Assembly: GCF_004337365.2 (NCBI RefSeq)
Contig: NZ_CP044016.1
Location: 3,410,001-3,474,000 of the forward strand
Source: Rhizosphaericola mali
GTDB lineage: Bacteria; Bacteroidota; Bacteroidia; Chitinophagales; Chitinophagaceae
DNA: 64,000 nt
Direction of reading: 5' to 3'
Both the position numbers and the translations under genes were made by a program. The notes beneath the pieces are model-generated. The model made no database searches and was not told the DNA's origin. It saw only the letters and a program-made list of their open reading frames with translations. Positions within the stretch are counted from its first letter, which is position 1; every line of letters starts with the position of its first letter. Shown in pieces: positions 54,503 through 63,600 of the stretch.

Positions 54503-54907
54503 TTAACAAGCACATTGTATATCACCAGAGCTTGCAATACTAGCAACCCCTTCAGTTGCATAACCGTCAAATTTCCACCACTCAATTCCGCCCATGAGCT
54601 CTTTCACTTTAAATCCCAATTTTGTCATATTGAGCGCTCCTTTTGTAGACGCATTACATCCAATCCCATCGCAATAGACTACATACAAGATTTCCTTATC
54701 CAAATGCATTGTAGTTTCTTCATTCATTTCTCTATGAGGAATGTTTATCGCATTTGGAATATGTTCTTTTACAAATGCAAAAGATTTCCTAGCATCAAGT
54801 GCCACAATTTTTTCCTTCTTATTTAATGCATCAAATAAATCGGAAGCATCCATCTCAAACGCGATTTTATTTTCGTAATGTTTCATTTGATCAACCATAT
54901 ATTTCAT
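54503..54907 (-). CDS. Rhodanese-like sulphurtransferase
   Basis: This 134-residue single-domain rhodanese has the entry motif IVALDARKSFAFVKEHIPNA and the active loop VVYCDGIGCNASTKGAL, with the probable persulphide cysteine first. It has another cysteine in the loop, and the final three residues are CAC. Single-domain rhodaneses carry sulphur or act in cyanide or thiol chemistry. It is divergent from a MetR-like LysR regulator with 137 bp between the starts, so that regulator likely controls it. Confidence 0.85.
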   Translation of the reverse strand: MKYMVDQMKHYENKIAFEMDASDLFDALNKKEKIVALDARKSFAFVKEHIPNAINIPHREMNEETTMHLDKEILYVVYCDGIGCNASTKGALNMTKLGFKVKELMGGIEWWKFDGYATEGVASIASSGDIQCAC

Positions 54908-54926
54908 TTTTAAAATGTTAATACTG

Positions 54927-54934
54927 CAAAACTA
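54927..54934 (-). promoter_or_regulatory. -7 box (TAGTTTTG) of the rhodanese gene
   Basis: The minus strand reads TAGTTTTG, a perfect TAnnTTTG, 19 bases before the ATG, in the space shared with the divergent LysR gene. Confidence 0.5.
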
Positions 54935-55044
54935 TAACAACCCAATAGCAGATAAAAACGAAAAGAATTCATCATTTACATCAATTATTTTCATCCACAT
55001 CTGTATTTTAATTTCGTTCCTTTGCTCAATTATAAAATCGCAAT

Positions 55045-55944
55045 ATGGAAATCCGGCATTTACGTCTTATCAAGGCAATCGTAGAGGGTGGCAGTATTAC
55101 AAAGGCAATCGACACGTTGCATCTCACACAATCTGCCCTTAGTCATCAATTGAAAGAAGCCGAATATCAATTAGGAACAGCAATATTTATGCGGGCAAAT
55201 AAGAAATTGGTTTTAACAAAAGCTGGTGAAAAACTATATGCGGCATCAAACGAAATATTGTACAAACTTGCAAATACAGAAAAGGAAATTAAACAATTAA
55301 TTTTCGGAGAAACGGGCGAAATAAGAATTAGCACTGAATGCTACTCAAGTTATCACTGGTTACCTTCTGTATTAAAACAATTTCATCTCATTTATCCAAA
55401 TATTGAATTGAAAATTGTTATGGAAGCAACACATTATCCCTTACAAAAATTGAAAGAAAATATATTGGATATCGCCATTATAAGTGATCCAGTAAAAGAT
55501 AAAAACATTCAATATGTTGAATTATTTCAAGATGAGATGTTGATGGTAGTATCAGAAAATCATCCTTGGACACGCAAAAAATATGTCGTTGCCGAAGATT
55601 TTATAGAGGAACACTTATTGATACATTCCTTACCTATGGAATCAGTAACTGTACATCAACTTTTATTAGCTCCAGCAAAAATATCTCCCAAAAAGATAAC
55701 AGCCATCCCACTCACAGAAGCTTCTATCGAGATTGTTAAAGCTGATATGGGTATAATGTCAATGGCTAAATGGGCGTTACTTCCATATCTCAAAAACAAC
55801 ACTATTAAAGCAATTAAAATTGGGAAAAATGGCTTAAAAAGAAAGCATTATATTGCTTACAGAAAGGACAAAAAACATCCTGACTATTTCCAACATTTCC
55901 TTTCCTTTTTACAATTCGAAATCAACCAACAATGGACTATATAA
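55045..55944 (+). CDS. LysR-family regulator, MetR-like
   Basis: This 299-residue regulator has an N-terminal winged helix (MEIRHLRLIKAIVEGGSITK, then LHLTQSALSHQLKEAE) and a two-lobed effector domain from about residue 90 (GEIRISTECYSSYHWLPSVL). The recognition stretch TQSALSHQ and the layout are close to MetR, the homocysteine-responsive regulator of methionine synthesis, as I remember it. Its divergent partner is a rhodanese, which also points to sulphur metabolism. It overlaps the following GNAT gene by 13 bp. Confidence 0.88.
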   Translation: MEIRHLRLIKAIVEGGSITKAIDTLHLTQSALSHQLKEAEYQLGTAIFMRANKKLVLTKAGEKLYAASNEILYKLANTEKEIKQLIFGETGEIRISTECYSSYHWLPSVLKQFHLIYPNIELKIVMEATHYPLQKLKENILDIAIISDPVKDKNIQYVELFQDEMLMVVSENHPWTRKKYVVAEDFIEEHLLIHSLPMESVTVHQLLLAPAKISPKKITAIPLTEASIEIVKADMGIMSMAKWALLPYLKNNTIKAIKIGKNGLKRKHYIAYRKDKKHPDYFQHFLSFLQFEINQQWTI

Positions 55945-56381
55945 TCAGAAAATTGGAAGAAAAAGACCTGCCAACATTAGTAGTTTTGTGCCAACATCAT
56001 GCAGATTATGAACAAGCACCATACGATCCAAAAAATAAAGTGGCATTGCTAAAAAATGCAATTTTGAATTCTACCCCTTCTTTATTCTGCTATGTGATCG
56101 CTTGTGAGAGTGGGTTAGCTGGTTATTTTTCTTATACCTTCGATTTTTCGACTTGGGATGCACAGACTTTTTTATATTTGGATTGCCTTTATCTAGAACC
56201 TGATTTTAGGGGTTTAAAAATTGGAGAAGCTGTTTTTAATAAATTAAAACAGATTGGAATAGATAATAATTGTGTTAATATTCAGTGGCAGACCCCCATA
56301 TTCAATGTAAGAGCCATAAAATTTTATCATAAAATAGGTGCTGTCGGAAAAGATAAAAAAAGGTTTGCATATGATTTGTAA
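55932..56381 (+). CDS. GNAT-family N-acetyltransferase
   Basis: This 149-residue protein fits the diamine N-acetyltransferase-like branch of GNATs. ADYEQAPYDPKNKVALLKNA is near the N-terminus, LYLDCLYLEPDFRGLKIGEA carries the acetyl-CoA loop, and WQTPIFNVRAIKFYHKIGA is the C-terminal motif. The ATG lies inside the end of the LysR gene, so the two are translationally coupled. The acceptor is unknown; a polyamine or amino acid is possible. Confidence 0.85.
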   Translation: MDYIIRKLEEKDLPTLVVLCQHHADYEQAPYDPKNKVALLKNAILNSTPSLFCYVIACESGLAGYFSYTFDFSTWDAQTFLYLDCLYLEPDFRGLKIGEAVFNKLKQIGIDNNCVNIQWQTPIFNVRAIKFYHKIGAVGKDKKRFAYDL

Positions 56382-56408
56382 TCTTACAAAACTTAATAAC
56401 AAAAAACT

Positions 56409-56864
56409 ATGCTACTTCATACATTAAAACAAATTTTCGTAAGAGATTTATCCAAACTAAAAGAGGAAATAAGCCTATACAATTCTGAATCAAAAATTTG
56501 GGAAATAGATGGCAATATTTCAAACTCAGGCGGCAATCTATGTCTGCATTTAATCGGTAATCTCAATACTTATATTGGGAAAGATTTGGGTAAAATTGAC
56601 TATACAAGACAACGCGATCTTGAATTTTCTTTAAAAAATATCCCCAAAAAAGAACTACTCGAAAAGCTAGATGATACCATTTCCAGAATAGAACGCGCTT
56701 TAGACAATTTCTCTGAAAACGAAGTAACACAGCCATTTCCCTATATCGTATTGGGAAATGAAACGACCATTGAATATTTCCTAATTCATCTTGCAACACA
56801 CTTGAGTTACCATCTTGGACAGATTAATTATCATAGAAGATTGATCGATGATGCTACGAACTAG
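56409..56864 (+). CDS. DinB/DUF1572-family protein
   Basis: This 151-residue four-helix protein has the histidine pattern of DinB-like metal sites: LCLHLIGNLNTYIGKD in the second helix and HLATHLSYHLGQINYHRR in the last. Family members are putative metal-dependent enzymes, some of them thiol transferases. It lies 27 bp after the GNAT gene, and its end overlaps the end of the convergent thioredoxin-like gene by 11 bp. Confidence 0.85.
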   Translation: MLLHTLKQIFVRDLSKLKEEISLYNSESKIWEIDGNISNSGGNLCLHLIGNLNTYIGKDLGKIDYTRQRDLEFSLKNIPKKELLEKLDDTISRIERALDNFSENEVTQPFPYIVLGNETTIEYFLIHLATHLSYHLGQINYHRRLIDDATN

Positions 56865-58095
56865 GGAAAATTTGTTTCAATTTTGTTTCTATATCTCGAA
56901 AATCTGAATGTTCTTGATCCGCACCAGAATATTTAGCAATAATCGTCTTTCCTTTAACCAAAAAATCGGCAGGAATAGAAGTCAACCCATAATTATAAAA
57001 CAGGTTAATCTTTTTATCATTGTAAAAATGTTGAAAATCAGAGATTTCATCTTTTTTTATTGCATCCAACCATTTTTGGCGATCCTCGTCCAACGTAACA
57101 TAAATAATATTTAGCTTTTTCGAATGGTATTTTTGATACACTTCTTTAATGGTCGAATTCAGCGCTCTACATGGAACGCACCAACTAGCCCAAAATACAA
57201 TTAAAGTATATGTTGAACTATCCTCCAACATGCCATCCATAGACACTTGTTTCCCCTTGATATCACTGCCCACAATACTGGTAAAATCTGAGCCTATTGG
57301 AGCAACTTTTTTAATAAGTAAGCGTTCAAATTCATTCCCATAATAACCAGTTTGAACATTTTGAGATAAGCTATTGAAATATACGATTGCTGAATCATTC
57401 GCTATTTGATGGGTAACAAAAGCTCCATATAATAAAAATCCACTTAAAAATGAGTTGGGATGATCTCTTATAAATTGTACATTCTTTAGCGTTAATTGAT
57501 CTTCATATGACTTCTTTTCTGTTAATATCTTATTTTCTCTATTCATAAGATCATTGGCATCTAAAGTATCATTAGCTTTCAAGGCGGCTTTCCAACGCAC
57601 ATTAAGCGCTCTATATTTTGAGACTATCGGATTAAATTTTTTATAAATGTCAGATTTGCTTCTTTCTAGAGCATCACGCTGATCTTGTGTAACTGACCCT
57701 GTCATTTGAAACTCTTTAAAATGTTTTTCAACAACATTAATTTTCATTTTTTTAGCTTCAATAAAGATATTTACAATGTTTGGATCATCAAAATCTACAC
57801 CACGAGAGGAATCAACATTCCCTACTAATTGCGCAAATGTTGGCTCTTTAATGAATCCTTCAAATGAAAATGTCCCATTTACGATATTGCTTTTTTTTCT
57901 AATATAATTATTAGTATCATCCATATATTCAAGCATAATCAGCTTAGTTGATGGATTGGAAATGTGCCCCTCAATACTAAAATGAGAACCTTGTTTAGTT
58001 TGCTTATTTTGAGCATGTAAATGGCCCGCTACCAATAATAATTGCAAAAACAATATTATTTTTTTGCAATTAATTAATGTCAATAATCGCATCAT
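56854..58095 (-). CDS. TlpA-like thiol-disulphide oxidoreductase with N-terminal DUF4369-type domain
   Basis: This 413-residue periplasmic protein has a signal peptide (about 1-28, ending LHAQ) and a beta-rich DUF4369-like domain (FSIEGHISNPSTKLIMLEYM). A helical middle follows, then a C-terminal thioredoxin fold with LIVFWASWCVPCRALNSTIK, in which CVPC is the redox site, and LTSIPADFLVKGKTI with the cis-proline. Many Bacteroidota have such proteins, which probably keep exported proteins reduced or help cytochrome assembly. ATG codons at 58093-58095 and 58090-58092 are both possible. No operon partner is evident. Confidence 0.9.
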   Translation of the reverse strand: MMRLLTLINCKKIILFLQLLLVAGHLHAQNKQTKQGSHFSIEGHISNPSTKLIMLEYMDDTNNYIRKKSNIVNGTFSFEGFIKEPTFAQLVGNVDSSRGVDFDDPNIVNIFIEAKKMKINVVEKHFKEFQMTGSVTQDQRDALERSKSDIYKKFNPIVSKYRALNVRWKAALKANDTLDANDLMNRENKILTEKKSYEDQLTLKNVQFIRDHPNSFLSGFLLYGAFVTHQIANDSAIVYFNSLSQNVQTGYYGNEFERLLIKKVAPIGSDFTSIVGSDIKGKQVSMDGMLEDSSTYTLIVFWASWCVPCRALNSTIKEVYQKYHSKKLNIIYVTLDEDRQKWLDAIKKDEISDFQHFYNDKKINLFYNYGLTSIPADFLVKGKTIIAKYSGADQEHSDFRDIETKLKQIFPSS

Positions 58096-58226
58096 CCTAT
58101 AATTTTTTTAATAATAAAAAAAGCTATTCTGTAGTCTAACATCGAATGCAACTTGGAATATTCAACACCGTAACTGGAGAATGCGTTAAATATTTACCTA
58201 CTTTAAGTGAATGCAATATAGGCAAA

Positions 58227-60194
58227 CTATTTTTGTGGACGAAATTCTAAAACAAGCACTTCATATGGTTGGAGGGTAATTGTATCCATTTTGCCTCCCT
58301 GCTCCCTTCCAATTACTTTATTTTTTCGCACATCAAAGCAAGTGAAATTGCTTTGTAAATTAATTGGTATTTCAAATATTGACTGCAAGTCTAAAGTTGT
58401 GCTTTTTATTTTATTAGAAGGATTACGTAAAAGTAAAATGCCCAATTTGGGATTCCATGACGCATAACCATAAATATCTCCATTCGCCGGATCTCCTCCA
58501 TACCAATGTGAATCAATTAATACACCTTTATTTTTTTGTGCCCAATGTATCGTATTTGCCAAGCTATCCCAAGCTTTACCATCTAACAAATGTGGATTAA
58601 CATACATCTCTTGTAAGCTTGTTCCATTTGCAAAAAAAGTCCAAAAATCATCTGTTAAATTTGTTAGATCATTTTCTAGTTTGGACGGTAATCCTTTCGT
58701 CGCAATGGTAATTCCATGGTTCATTACCGCATTTAAAGGATATAGAGGTGCCTTTTTGACAATATTTTTATAGGTTACGGCATCTCTGTAATTCATCCAT
58801 TTTTGTCTATTATTTCCATCTCCCATCATTCCCATATCATCTCCACCACGCCAAATATTATCTCCAAATTTCAACCACATAGGCGAAGGCCAAGTACCTA
58901 CGGTCAAGCTGAAATAAGTATTGGGTTGTTTACTTCTTAAATCATGGATAATATGTAAAAAAGATTCAATATCCTGCTTAAATTCTGCACCTGGCCCTGT
59001 GGCCTTTAATCCTGCGCCGACTCCATCAAACTTAAAAATATGCACATTATCTTGACCAATAAATCGATTAGCTGTATTTAAAAAATAATGATAATAGTGA
59101 CTACCTGCCAACGTAAATCCATTTTCATTCGTTTCTAGTTCTGCATGATAAATTTTAGCATTTTTCTTCCGCAATACAACCGCATCATCATATCCCCCCC
59201 AAGGAGAAATCCAAACCCCCATTGCGGCATTGTATTTTTTTCCATATGCAGCCATCCTACTAAACCCTCTAGGAAAATAAGAATTATAGTTCCATAATTT
59301 TGTAAAATCATCCCAACCACTATCCCAGAGAAAACCGTCTAATCTAATTTTTCTTTTTACAACCAAACTATCTATCCAATACTGCATCCGATCTAAGCAA
59401 TCCGACTCCTTCAATGTATCTGCATTATAAGAAAGATCAAACCATGAATTATAATGTAAAAATGGCGCATATTTCCTTGCCCTACTTCTTTCCAAATAAT
59501 ATAAAAAACCTCTGCGAATCTGCTGTTCCGGGCAAACACCAAACACTACATCTACAGAAAAATTTTTGTTGTCAATCGAATCAGAAGGTGCAATTAATTC
59601 TAATTGAGATCCTGACAAAGTATCGATTGTAAACATAGGATTCTCAATTGTGAAAAATATATTGGAGCTAAACAATGGAGACCCATCAACCAGTCCAATT
59701 GTATTCGGTTGATATTGTCGAGCGATTTTCATTGTTTGAAAATTTGCAATCTTTTTCCATTCAGAATGAATTAAATAATTTATACGAATGAAATTATCAC
59801 TATCCTTTAAGGAAATATTTTGCGTAACGCTGACTGCATTTCTTTTATTTAAATAATGGAATAGGATACTTTTTTTACCTAGAGCATTTTGAATATTTGG
59901 AGCTCCATTCAATTCAAAATCTTTTGCATAAAGATGACTTCCATCCTCCATACTTAATTGAAAAACATCCTTGGCCTGAATAAGAATATCCTTTCCCAGT
60001 TGTAAGTCAGTGATATCAAAATTTACATCATTTTGGTTATGCTCAACCGTTAATTTGAGTACATTATTTTGTACATCAATATTGTTTTTTTCTTTGCCAA
60101 TTTTCGCTTTATCTGGTTGTACCCCAGCATAAAAAACTTGCGCATTACCTATCTGAATAAATAGGAAAGAACATAGCATTAAGACAATTTTCAT
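58227..60194 (-). CDS. Secreted clan GH-D-like glycoside hydrolase (GH36/GH27-related)
   Basis: This 655-residue protein has a signal peptide (1-19, ending GNAQ), an N-terminal beta-sandwich of about 220 residues, a (beta/alpha)8 barrel and a C-terminal beta domain. IRLDGFLWDSGWDD lies at the barrel start and AAMGVWISPWGGYDD in strand 2. VHIFKFDGVGAG has the KxD nucleophile motif of clan GH-D (aspartate about residue 390), and WRGGDDMG offers the acid (about 452-453). This fits alpha-galactosidase-type enzymes. Proteins of this kind are, as I recall, sometimes mislabelled 'enterotoxin' in databases. It has no SusC/SusD partner here, so the substrate is open. Confidence 0.72.
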   Translation of the reverse strand: MKIVLMLCSFLFIQIGNAQVFYAGVQPDKAKIGKEKNNIDVQNNVLKLTVEHNQNDVNFDITDLQLGKDILIQAKDVFQLSMEDGSHLYAKDFELNGAPNIQNALGKKSILFHYLNKRNAVSVTQNISLKDSDNFIRINYLIHSEWKKIANFQTMKIARQYQPNTIGLVDGSPLFSSNIFFTIENPMFTIDTLSGSQLELIAPSDSIDNKNFSVDVVFGVCPEQQIRRGFLYYLERSRARKYAPFLHYNSWFDLSYNADTLKESDCLDRMQYWIDSLVVKRKIRLDGFLWDSGWDDFTKLWNYNSYFPRGFSRMAAYGKKYNAAMGVWISPWGGYDDAVVLRKKNAKIYHAELETNENGFTLAGSHYYHYFLNTANRFIGQDNVHIFKFDGVGAGLKATGPGAEFKQDIESFLHIIHDLRSKQPNTYFSLTVGTWPSPMWLKFGDNIWRGGDDMGMMGDGNNRQKWMNYRDAVTYKNIVKKAPLYPLNAVMNHGITIATKGLPSKLENDLTNLTDDFWTFFANGTSLQEMYVNPHLLDGKAWDSLANTIHWAQKNKGVLIDSHWYGGDPANGDIYGYASWNPKLGILLLRNPSNKIKSTTLDLQSIFEIPINLQSNFTCFDVRKNKVIGREQGGKMDTITLQPYEVLVLEFRPQK

Positions 60195-60288
60195 TTCTAT
60201 ATAAAGTATTTGAACTAGCGAGTAATTTACGCTTTATAATCATAAACCCGCTACGCAAACCTTTGTTTTAGATTCATCCAGTTTCTCT

Positions 60289-61884
60289 CTAACCATTAAT
60301 TTTTGATGAGTCCAGATCTAGTTGGTTCTCTACTTTACGCAACGCTTCGTCACTAAAAGCATTACTTCTGCGCATTTCAAACAATTGCATTCTTTGCATA
60401 CTATATACTTCCAAAAGCATTTGATGATATTGATCAATTTCTTCTAACGTAGTTTCGTCACATTCCAAAGAATCCAGACGCTGTTGACTAATATTTACAT
60501 TATGTTGTAAATCTTCAAAATAGAAGCCAATCAACTCGTTATCCGTAATTTCTTTTTGGAATTTTTTATTCAAAAACCACATTGCTTTTGTATTCAATTT
60601 GAGTTGTATATTGGTAATTTGTTCGTCTTCATTTGCTTCATTATCCAAGGGAAGTTTCACCATTTTTATAATAAATGGAAGTATCAATCCTTGACCAACA
60701 AGTGTAACTACAATAACTATAAATGTTACAAAAATGGTCAAATTTCTTTGAGGAAAGTAAATGTTATTTGTTTCACTTATATAAAATGGAATAGATAAGG
60801 CAGTGGCTAAAGACACCACTCCGCGCATTCCAGAGAAACTAATTATCAAAGACTCTTTCCAACCAGCGATGCGATTAGGAGAACGTTTTTTCCCAAATTG
60901 AATGAAAGATGTTGCATAAACCCATACAAATCGAATTACAATTACTAATAAACTTATAATCAATCCATATTTAATACCGGTACCAATATTTACAGAACCC
61001 AATCCTTTCAATATTTCTGGTAACTCCAAACCGATCAATACAAACACCAATGCATTTAAAACGAATATAACAGTCGTCCAAACACCCAACATATTGACAC
61101 GTGTCTCTCCACTTTGAAATATTGTATTCGCATGATAGGAAATAAATAATCCACCTGTAACGGTCGCCATCACTCCCGAAAAACCAAATGACTCCGCCAC
61201 GAGATACATTATATACGGAGTCATCCAAGTCAACGCCGCATCAATTGCTGGAGTAGTAGGTAAATATTTATGAATATATTTCATAATAAATCCAATTACT
61301 AGTCCTACCAATACCCCCATTATGGCAACCCAGAAGAAACTACCAACGGCTGTCCCTAGAGAAAATGTCCCTGTTTTCACTGCCGTTAAGGCAAAACTTA
61401 CCACGATCAAGGAAGAAGCATCATTTACCAAACTCTCACCCTCCAATATTGTCATGATTTTTTTGGGTACACCTAAGCCCTTCATCACGGTACCTGCAGC
61501 AACTGCATCCGGTGGAGACACGATGCCTCCTAACAAAAATCCCATCGCCAATGTAAATCCGGGAATTAACCATGTACTTGAATACGCAATAATTGAGGAA
61601 GTAAAAAATACAAGCCCAAATGCCAATAGAATTATGGGACGTTTTAATTTCCAAAAGTCATTCCACGCCGTATACCACGCCGCTTCGTACAATAAAGGAG
61701 GTAAGAATATCAAAAAGATCACATCAGGCTCTATATGAACATCTGGTACGCCAGGAATTAAACTGGTCAGAATACCTGCAATCACTAAGAATATAGGATA
61801 AGCAATTTTCAATTTCTTGGCAAGCATTACCAATAGCATTACTGCAAATAATAGCCCAAGAATCAATAATAAATGATGGTGCAA
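60289..61884 (-). CDS. CPA1-family Na+/H+ antiporter
   Basis: This 531-residue inner-membrane antiporter has about twelve helices. GGIVSPPDAVAAGTVMKGLG and LEGESLVNDASSLIVVSFAL hold the ion-binding acidic residues typical of CPA1, and WKESLIISFSGMRGVVSLAT is the third hallmark. A cytoplasmic tail of about 110 residues, rich in helix, follows. It begins with TTG (61882-61884); no ATG lies close upstream. It should help with pH and sodium balance. Confidence 0.9.
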   Translation of the reverse strand: MHHHLLLILGLLFAVMLLVMLAKKLKIAYPIFLVIAGILTSLIPGVPDVHIEPDVIFLIFLPPLLYEAAWYTAWNDFWKLKRPIILLAFGLVFFTSSIIAYSSTWLIPGFTLAMGFLLGGIVSPPDAVAAGTVMKGLGVPKKIMTILEGESLVNDASSLIVVSFALTAVKTGTFSLGTAVGSFFWVAIMGVLVGLVIGFIMKYIHKYLPTTPAIDAALTWMTPYIMYLVAESFGFSGVMATVTGGLFISYHANTIFQSGETRVNMLGVWTTVIFVLNALVFVLIGLELPEILKGLGSVNIGTGIKYGLIISLLVIVIRFVWVYATSFIQFGKKRSPNRIAGWKESLIISFSGMRGVVSLATALSIPFYISETNNIYFPQRNLTIFVTFIVIVVTLVGQGLILPFIIKMVKLPLDNEANEDEQITNIQLKLNTKAMWFLNKKFQKEITDNELIGFYFEDLQHNVNISQQRLDSLECDETTLEEIDQYHQMLLEVYSMQRMQLFEMRRSNAFSDEALRKVENQLDLDSSKING

Positions 61885-61971
61885 AGGATTTGATTTTTAA
61901 AAATAAAATACAATATAGTACACCTTAGGAAATTAAAAAATTAGATAAAAATATTTTTACCTTAGAAATCC

Positions 61972-62343
61972 TTATTCATGCACTTTGACCAATTTAAAAT
62001 TGATGAAATGCCCATATAAAATAAAGAATACAGCAGGAATCAGAAGAATCAAATGGAATTGGTGAAAGATTTCTTTTCCAAATAAAAAGACCATTCCGAT
62101 GCTAAACAAAAACATTGGTTTGGAACTATGATGTAATTTTTTTCCTTTTGATAAGGCAATAATTCCAATAATAAAAGCAATAAAGATCATCGAATATTCA
62201 AATACGGAATTATCAATGATATTGATTCCAAAAAGAGGTAAACTCGACAACACAAAGGGCAACAATGCACAATGAATGGCACAAGCTACAGATGCGGTAA
62301 TACCCAATGCATCCCAATTGAATTTATTTTTAGTCTTTATCAT
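61972..62343 (-). CDS. MerC-domain membrane protein
   Basis: This 123-residue inner-membrane protein has four helices and the MerC signature ITASVACAIHCALLPFVLSS, with the two cysteines of the first helix. The family is named after mercury uptake, but Bacteroidota members sit in genomes without mer operons and may handle other soft metals. It is divergent from the SCO and Fur genes. A perfect -7 box lies 17 bases before the ATG. Confidence 0.85.
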   Translation of the reverse strand: MIKTKNKFNWDALGITASVACAIHCALLPFVLSSLPLFGINIIDNSVFEYSMIFIAFIIGIIALSKGKKLHHSSKPMFLFSIGMVFLFGKEIFHQFHLILLIPAVFFILYGHFINFKLVKVHE

Positions 62344-62359
62344 TTCAGAATCGGGAGAG

Positions 62360-62367
62360 CAAATATA
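62360..62367 (-). promoter_or_regulatory. -7 box (TATATTTG) of the MerC gene
   Basis: The minus strand reads TATATTTG, a perfect TAnnTTTG, 16 bases before the ATG. Confidence 0.45.
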
Positions 62368-62475
62368 TATATTTTTTGCAACATTGTTTTAATTTTTAAC
62401 ATCATGCTAATGTAAAAAGCAGTCATTATGCGTTAACTCTCTTAACATTTGTGTCTAAATCCAACAATCTAATTG

Positions 62476-62483
62476 TAAATTTG
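62476..62483 (+). promoter_or_regulatory. -7 box (TAAATTTG) of the SCO-Fur operon
   Basis: TAAATTTG is a perfect TAnnTTTG, 18 bases before the ATG at 62502. A TTTG at 62448-62451 is 24 bases upstream, slightly farther than ideal for -33. Its position argues against the upstream GTG at 62451 as a start. Confidence 0.5.
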
Positions 62484-62501
62484 CAACCGAAATTAGTTAA
62501 G

Positions 62502-63149
62502 ATGAAAGGAAAAAGATTATGGTTTTATATCAGTTTTTTTGTGATAGTGGCCATTTTATTTACAGTTGCGCTGTATTGGGGTACAGATAATTGGAAAGCC
62601 AAACCAGCAGTAATGAATAATGTTAAGCCTTTTGCATTTGAAACACAAGATGGACGTAATTTCACAAGGCAAAATATGATTGGGAAAGTTTGTGTTGTCG
62701 AATATTTTTTCACACATTGTACAGGCATTTGTCCTCATCTCAATACCAACATGAAAGAGGTTTACAATGAATTTAAAGATCATCCTGATTTCTTAATCAT
62801 GTCACACACTTGCGATCCAGAGAGAGATTCTGCTTCCCAACTTAAACATTATTCTGATTCATTGAAAATTGATAATAATAAGTGGGTATTTTTAACAGGT
62901 AGAAAAGATAGTTTGTATAAAGCAGCGCGCGAAAGCTATTTGTTAGATGATCCCAAAAATGCCCTGCAAAATATCAACGATCAATTTATTCATACTCAAT
63001 TTTGGGCAGTTGTAGACAAAAACGGAATGGTGCGTGGACAAATATTTGATGGTTTAAAAAAGGATGAAATTGCCCAAATGGAAGATTTGGTAAAAGAATT
63101 ATTGAAAGAAAAAGTCGGACCTACAAATACCAATTTTATCCTAAATTAG
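62502..63149 (+). CDS. SCO1/SenC-family copper-binding thioredoxin-fold protein
   Basis: This 215-residue protein is held in the inner membrane by an N-terminal helix and has a periplasmic thioredoxin fold. VVEYFFTHCTGICPHLNTNM contains the CxxxC copper/redox motif, MSHTCDPERDSASQLKHYSD follows, and QFIHTQFWAVVDKNGMVRG has the third copper ligand histidine. SCO proteins deliver copper to cytochrome oxidase or repair its thiols. The ATG at 62502 fits the promoter box and the membrane anchor. It is followed 19 bp later by a Fur-family gene, which may regulate it. Confidence 0.92.
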   Translation: MKGKRLWFYISFFVIVAILFTVALYWGTDNWKAKPAVMNNVKPFAFETQDGRNFTRQNMIGKVCVVEYFFTHCTGICPHLNTNMKEVYNEFKDHPDFLIMSHTCDPERDSASQLKHYSDSLKIDNNKWVFLTGRKDSLYKAARESYLLDDPKNALQNINDQFIHTQFWAVVDKNGMVRGQIFDGLKKDEIAQMEDLVKELLKEKVGPTNTNFILN

Positions 63150-63168
63150 TAAAAGAAAGGAGGGGAAA

Positions 63169-63585
63169 ATGAAAGACATTCAACAAATATTAAAAGAAAA
63201 TAAACTTAGTGTTACCGACACTAGAACCATTATTTTAAAATTATTTTTAAAATCCAAAGGTGCACTTTCTCATGCAGCGATTGAGAAATCAACCAAAGCC
63301 CAATTAGATCGTGTCACTATTTATAGGACTTTACAGAGTTTTTTGGAAAAAGGTATTATTCATACTATCCCAACGGACGATAATTCCATTCAATATGCAT
63401 TGTGCAAGGGAGACTGTAAAGAAGGCGAGCACAACGACAATCACATTCATTTCATTTGCAAAGAATGTGATACAACCTATTGTCTTGACCATACCGCAAT
63501 ACCAACCATCAATTTACCCAAAGGATTTAAAAGTGAAGAGGTAGAAATAGTGGTAAAAGGAATCTGCGAACATTGCAATGAGTAA
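63169..63585 (+). CDS. Fur-family metalloregulator
   Basis: This 138-residue repressor has a winged-helix N-terminus (LSVTDTRTIILKLFLKSKGA, then LDRVTIYRTLQSFLEKGIIH) and a metal-binding C-terminal half, with the histidine-rich HNDNHIHFICKECDTTYCLD and a final GICEHCNE, giving two CxxC zinc pairs. The subtype (iron, zinc, peroxide) cannot be read safely, but the strong structural zinc site resembles Zur and PerR. A full Shine-Dalgarno (AAAGGAGG, 63156-63163) lies 5 bases before the ATG, which is rare in this phylum. It follows SCO in one operon. Confidence 0.92.
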   Translation: MKDIQQILKENKLSVTDTRTIILKLFLKSKGALSHAAIEKSTKAQLDRVTIYRTLQSFLEKGIIHTIPTDDNSIQYALCKGDCKEGEHNDNHIHFICKECDTTYCLDHTAIPTINLPKGFKSEEVEIVVKGICEHCNE

Positions 63586-63600
63586 TTATATTACTTTTCA

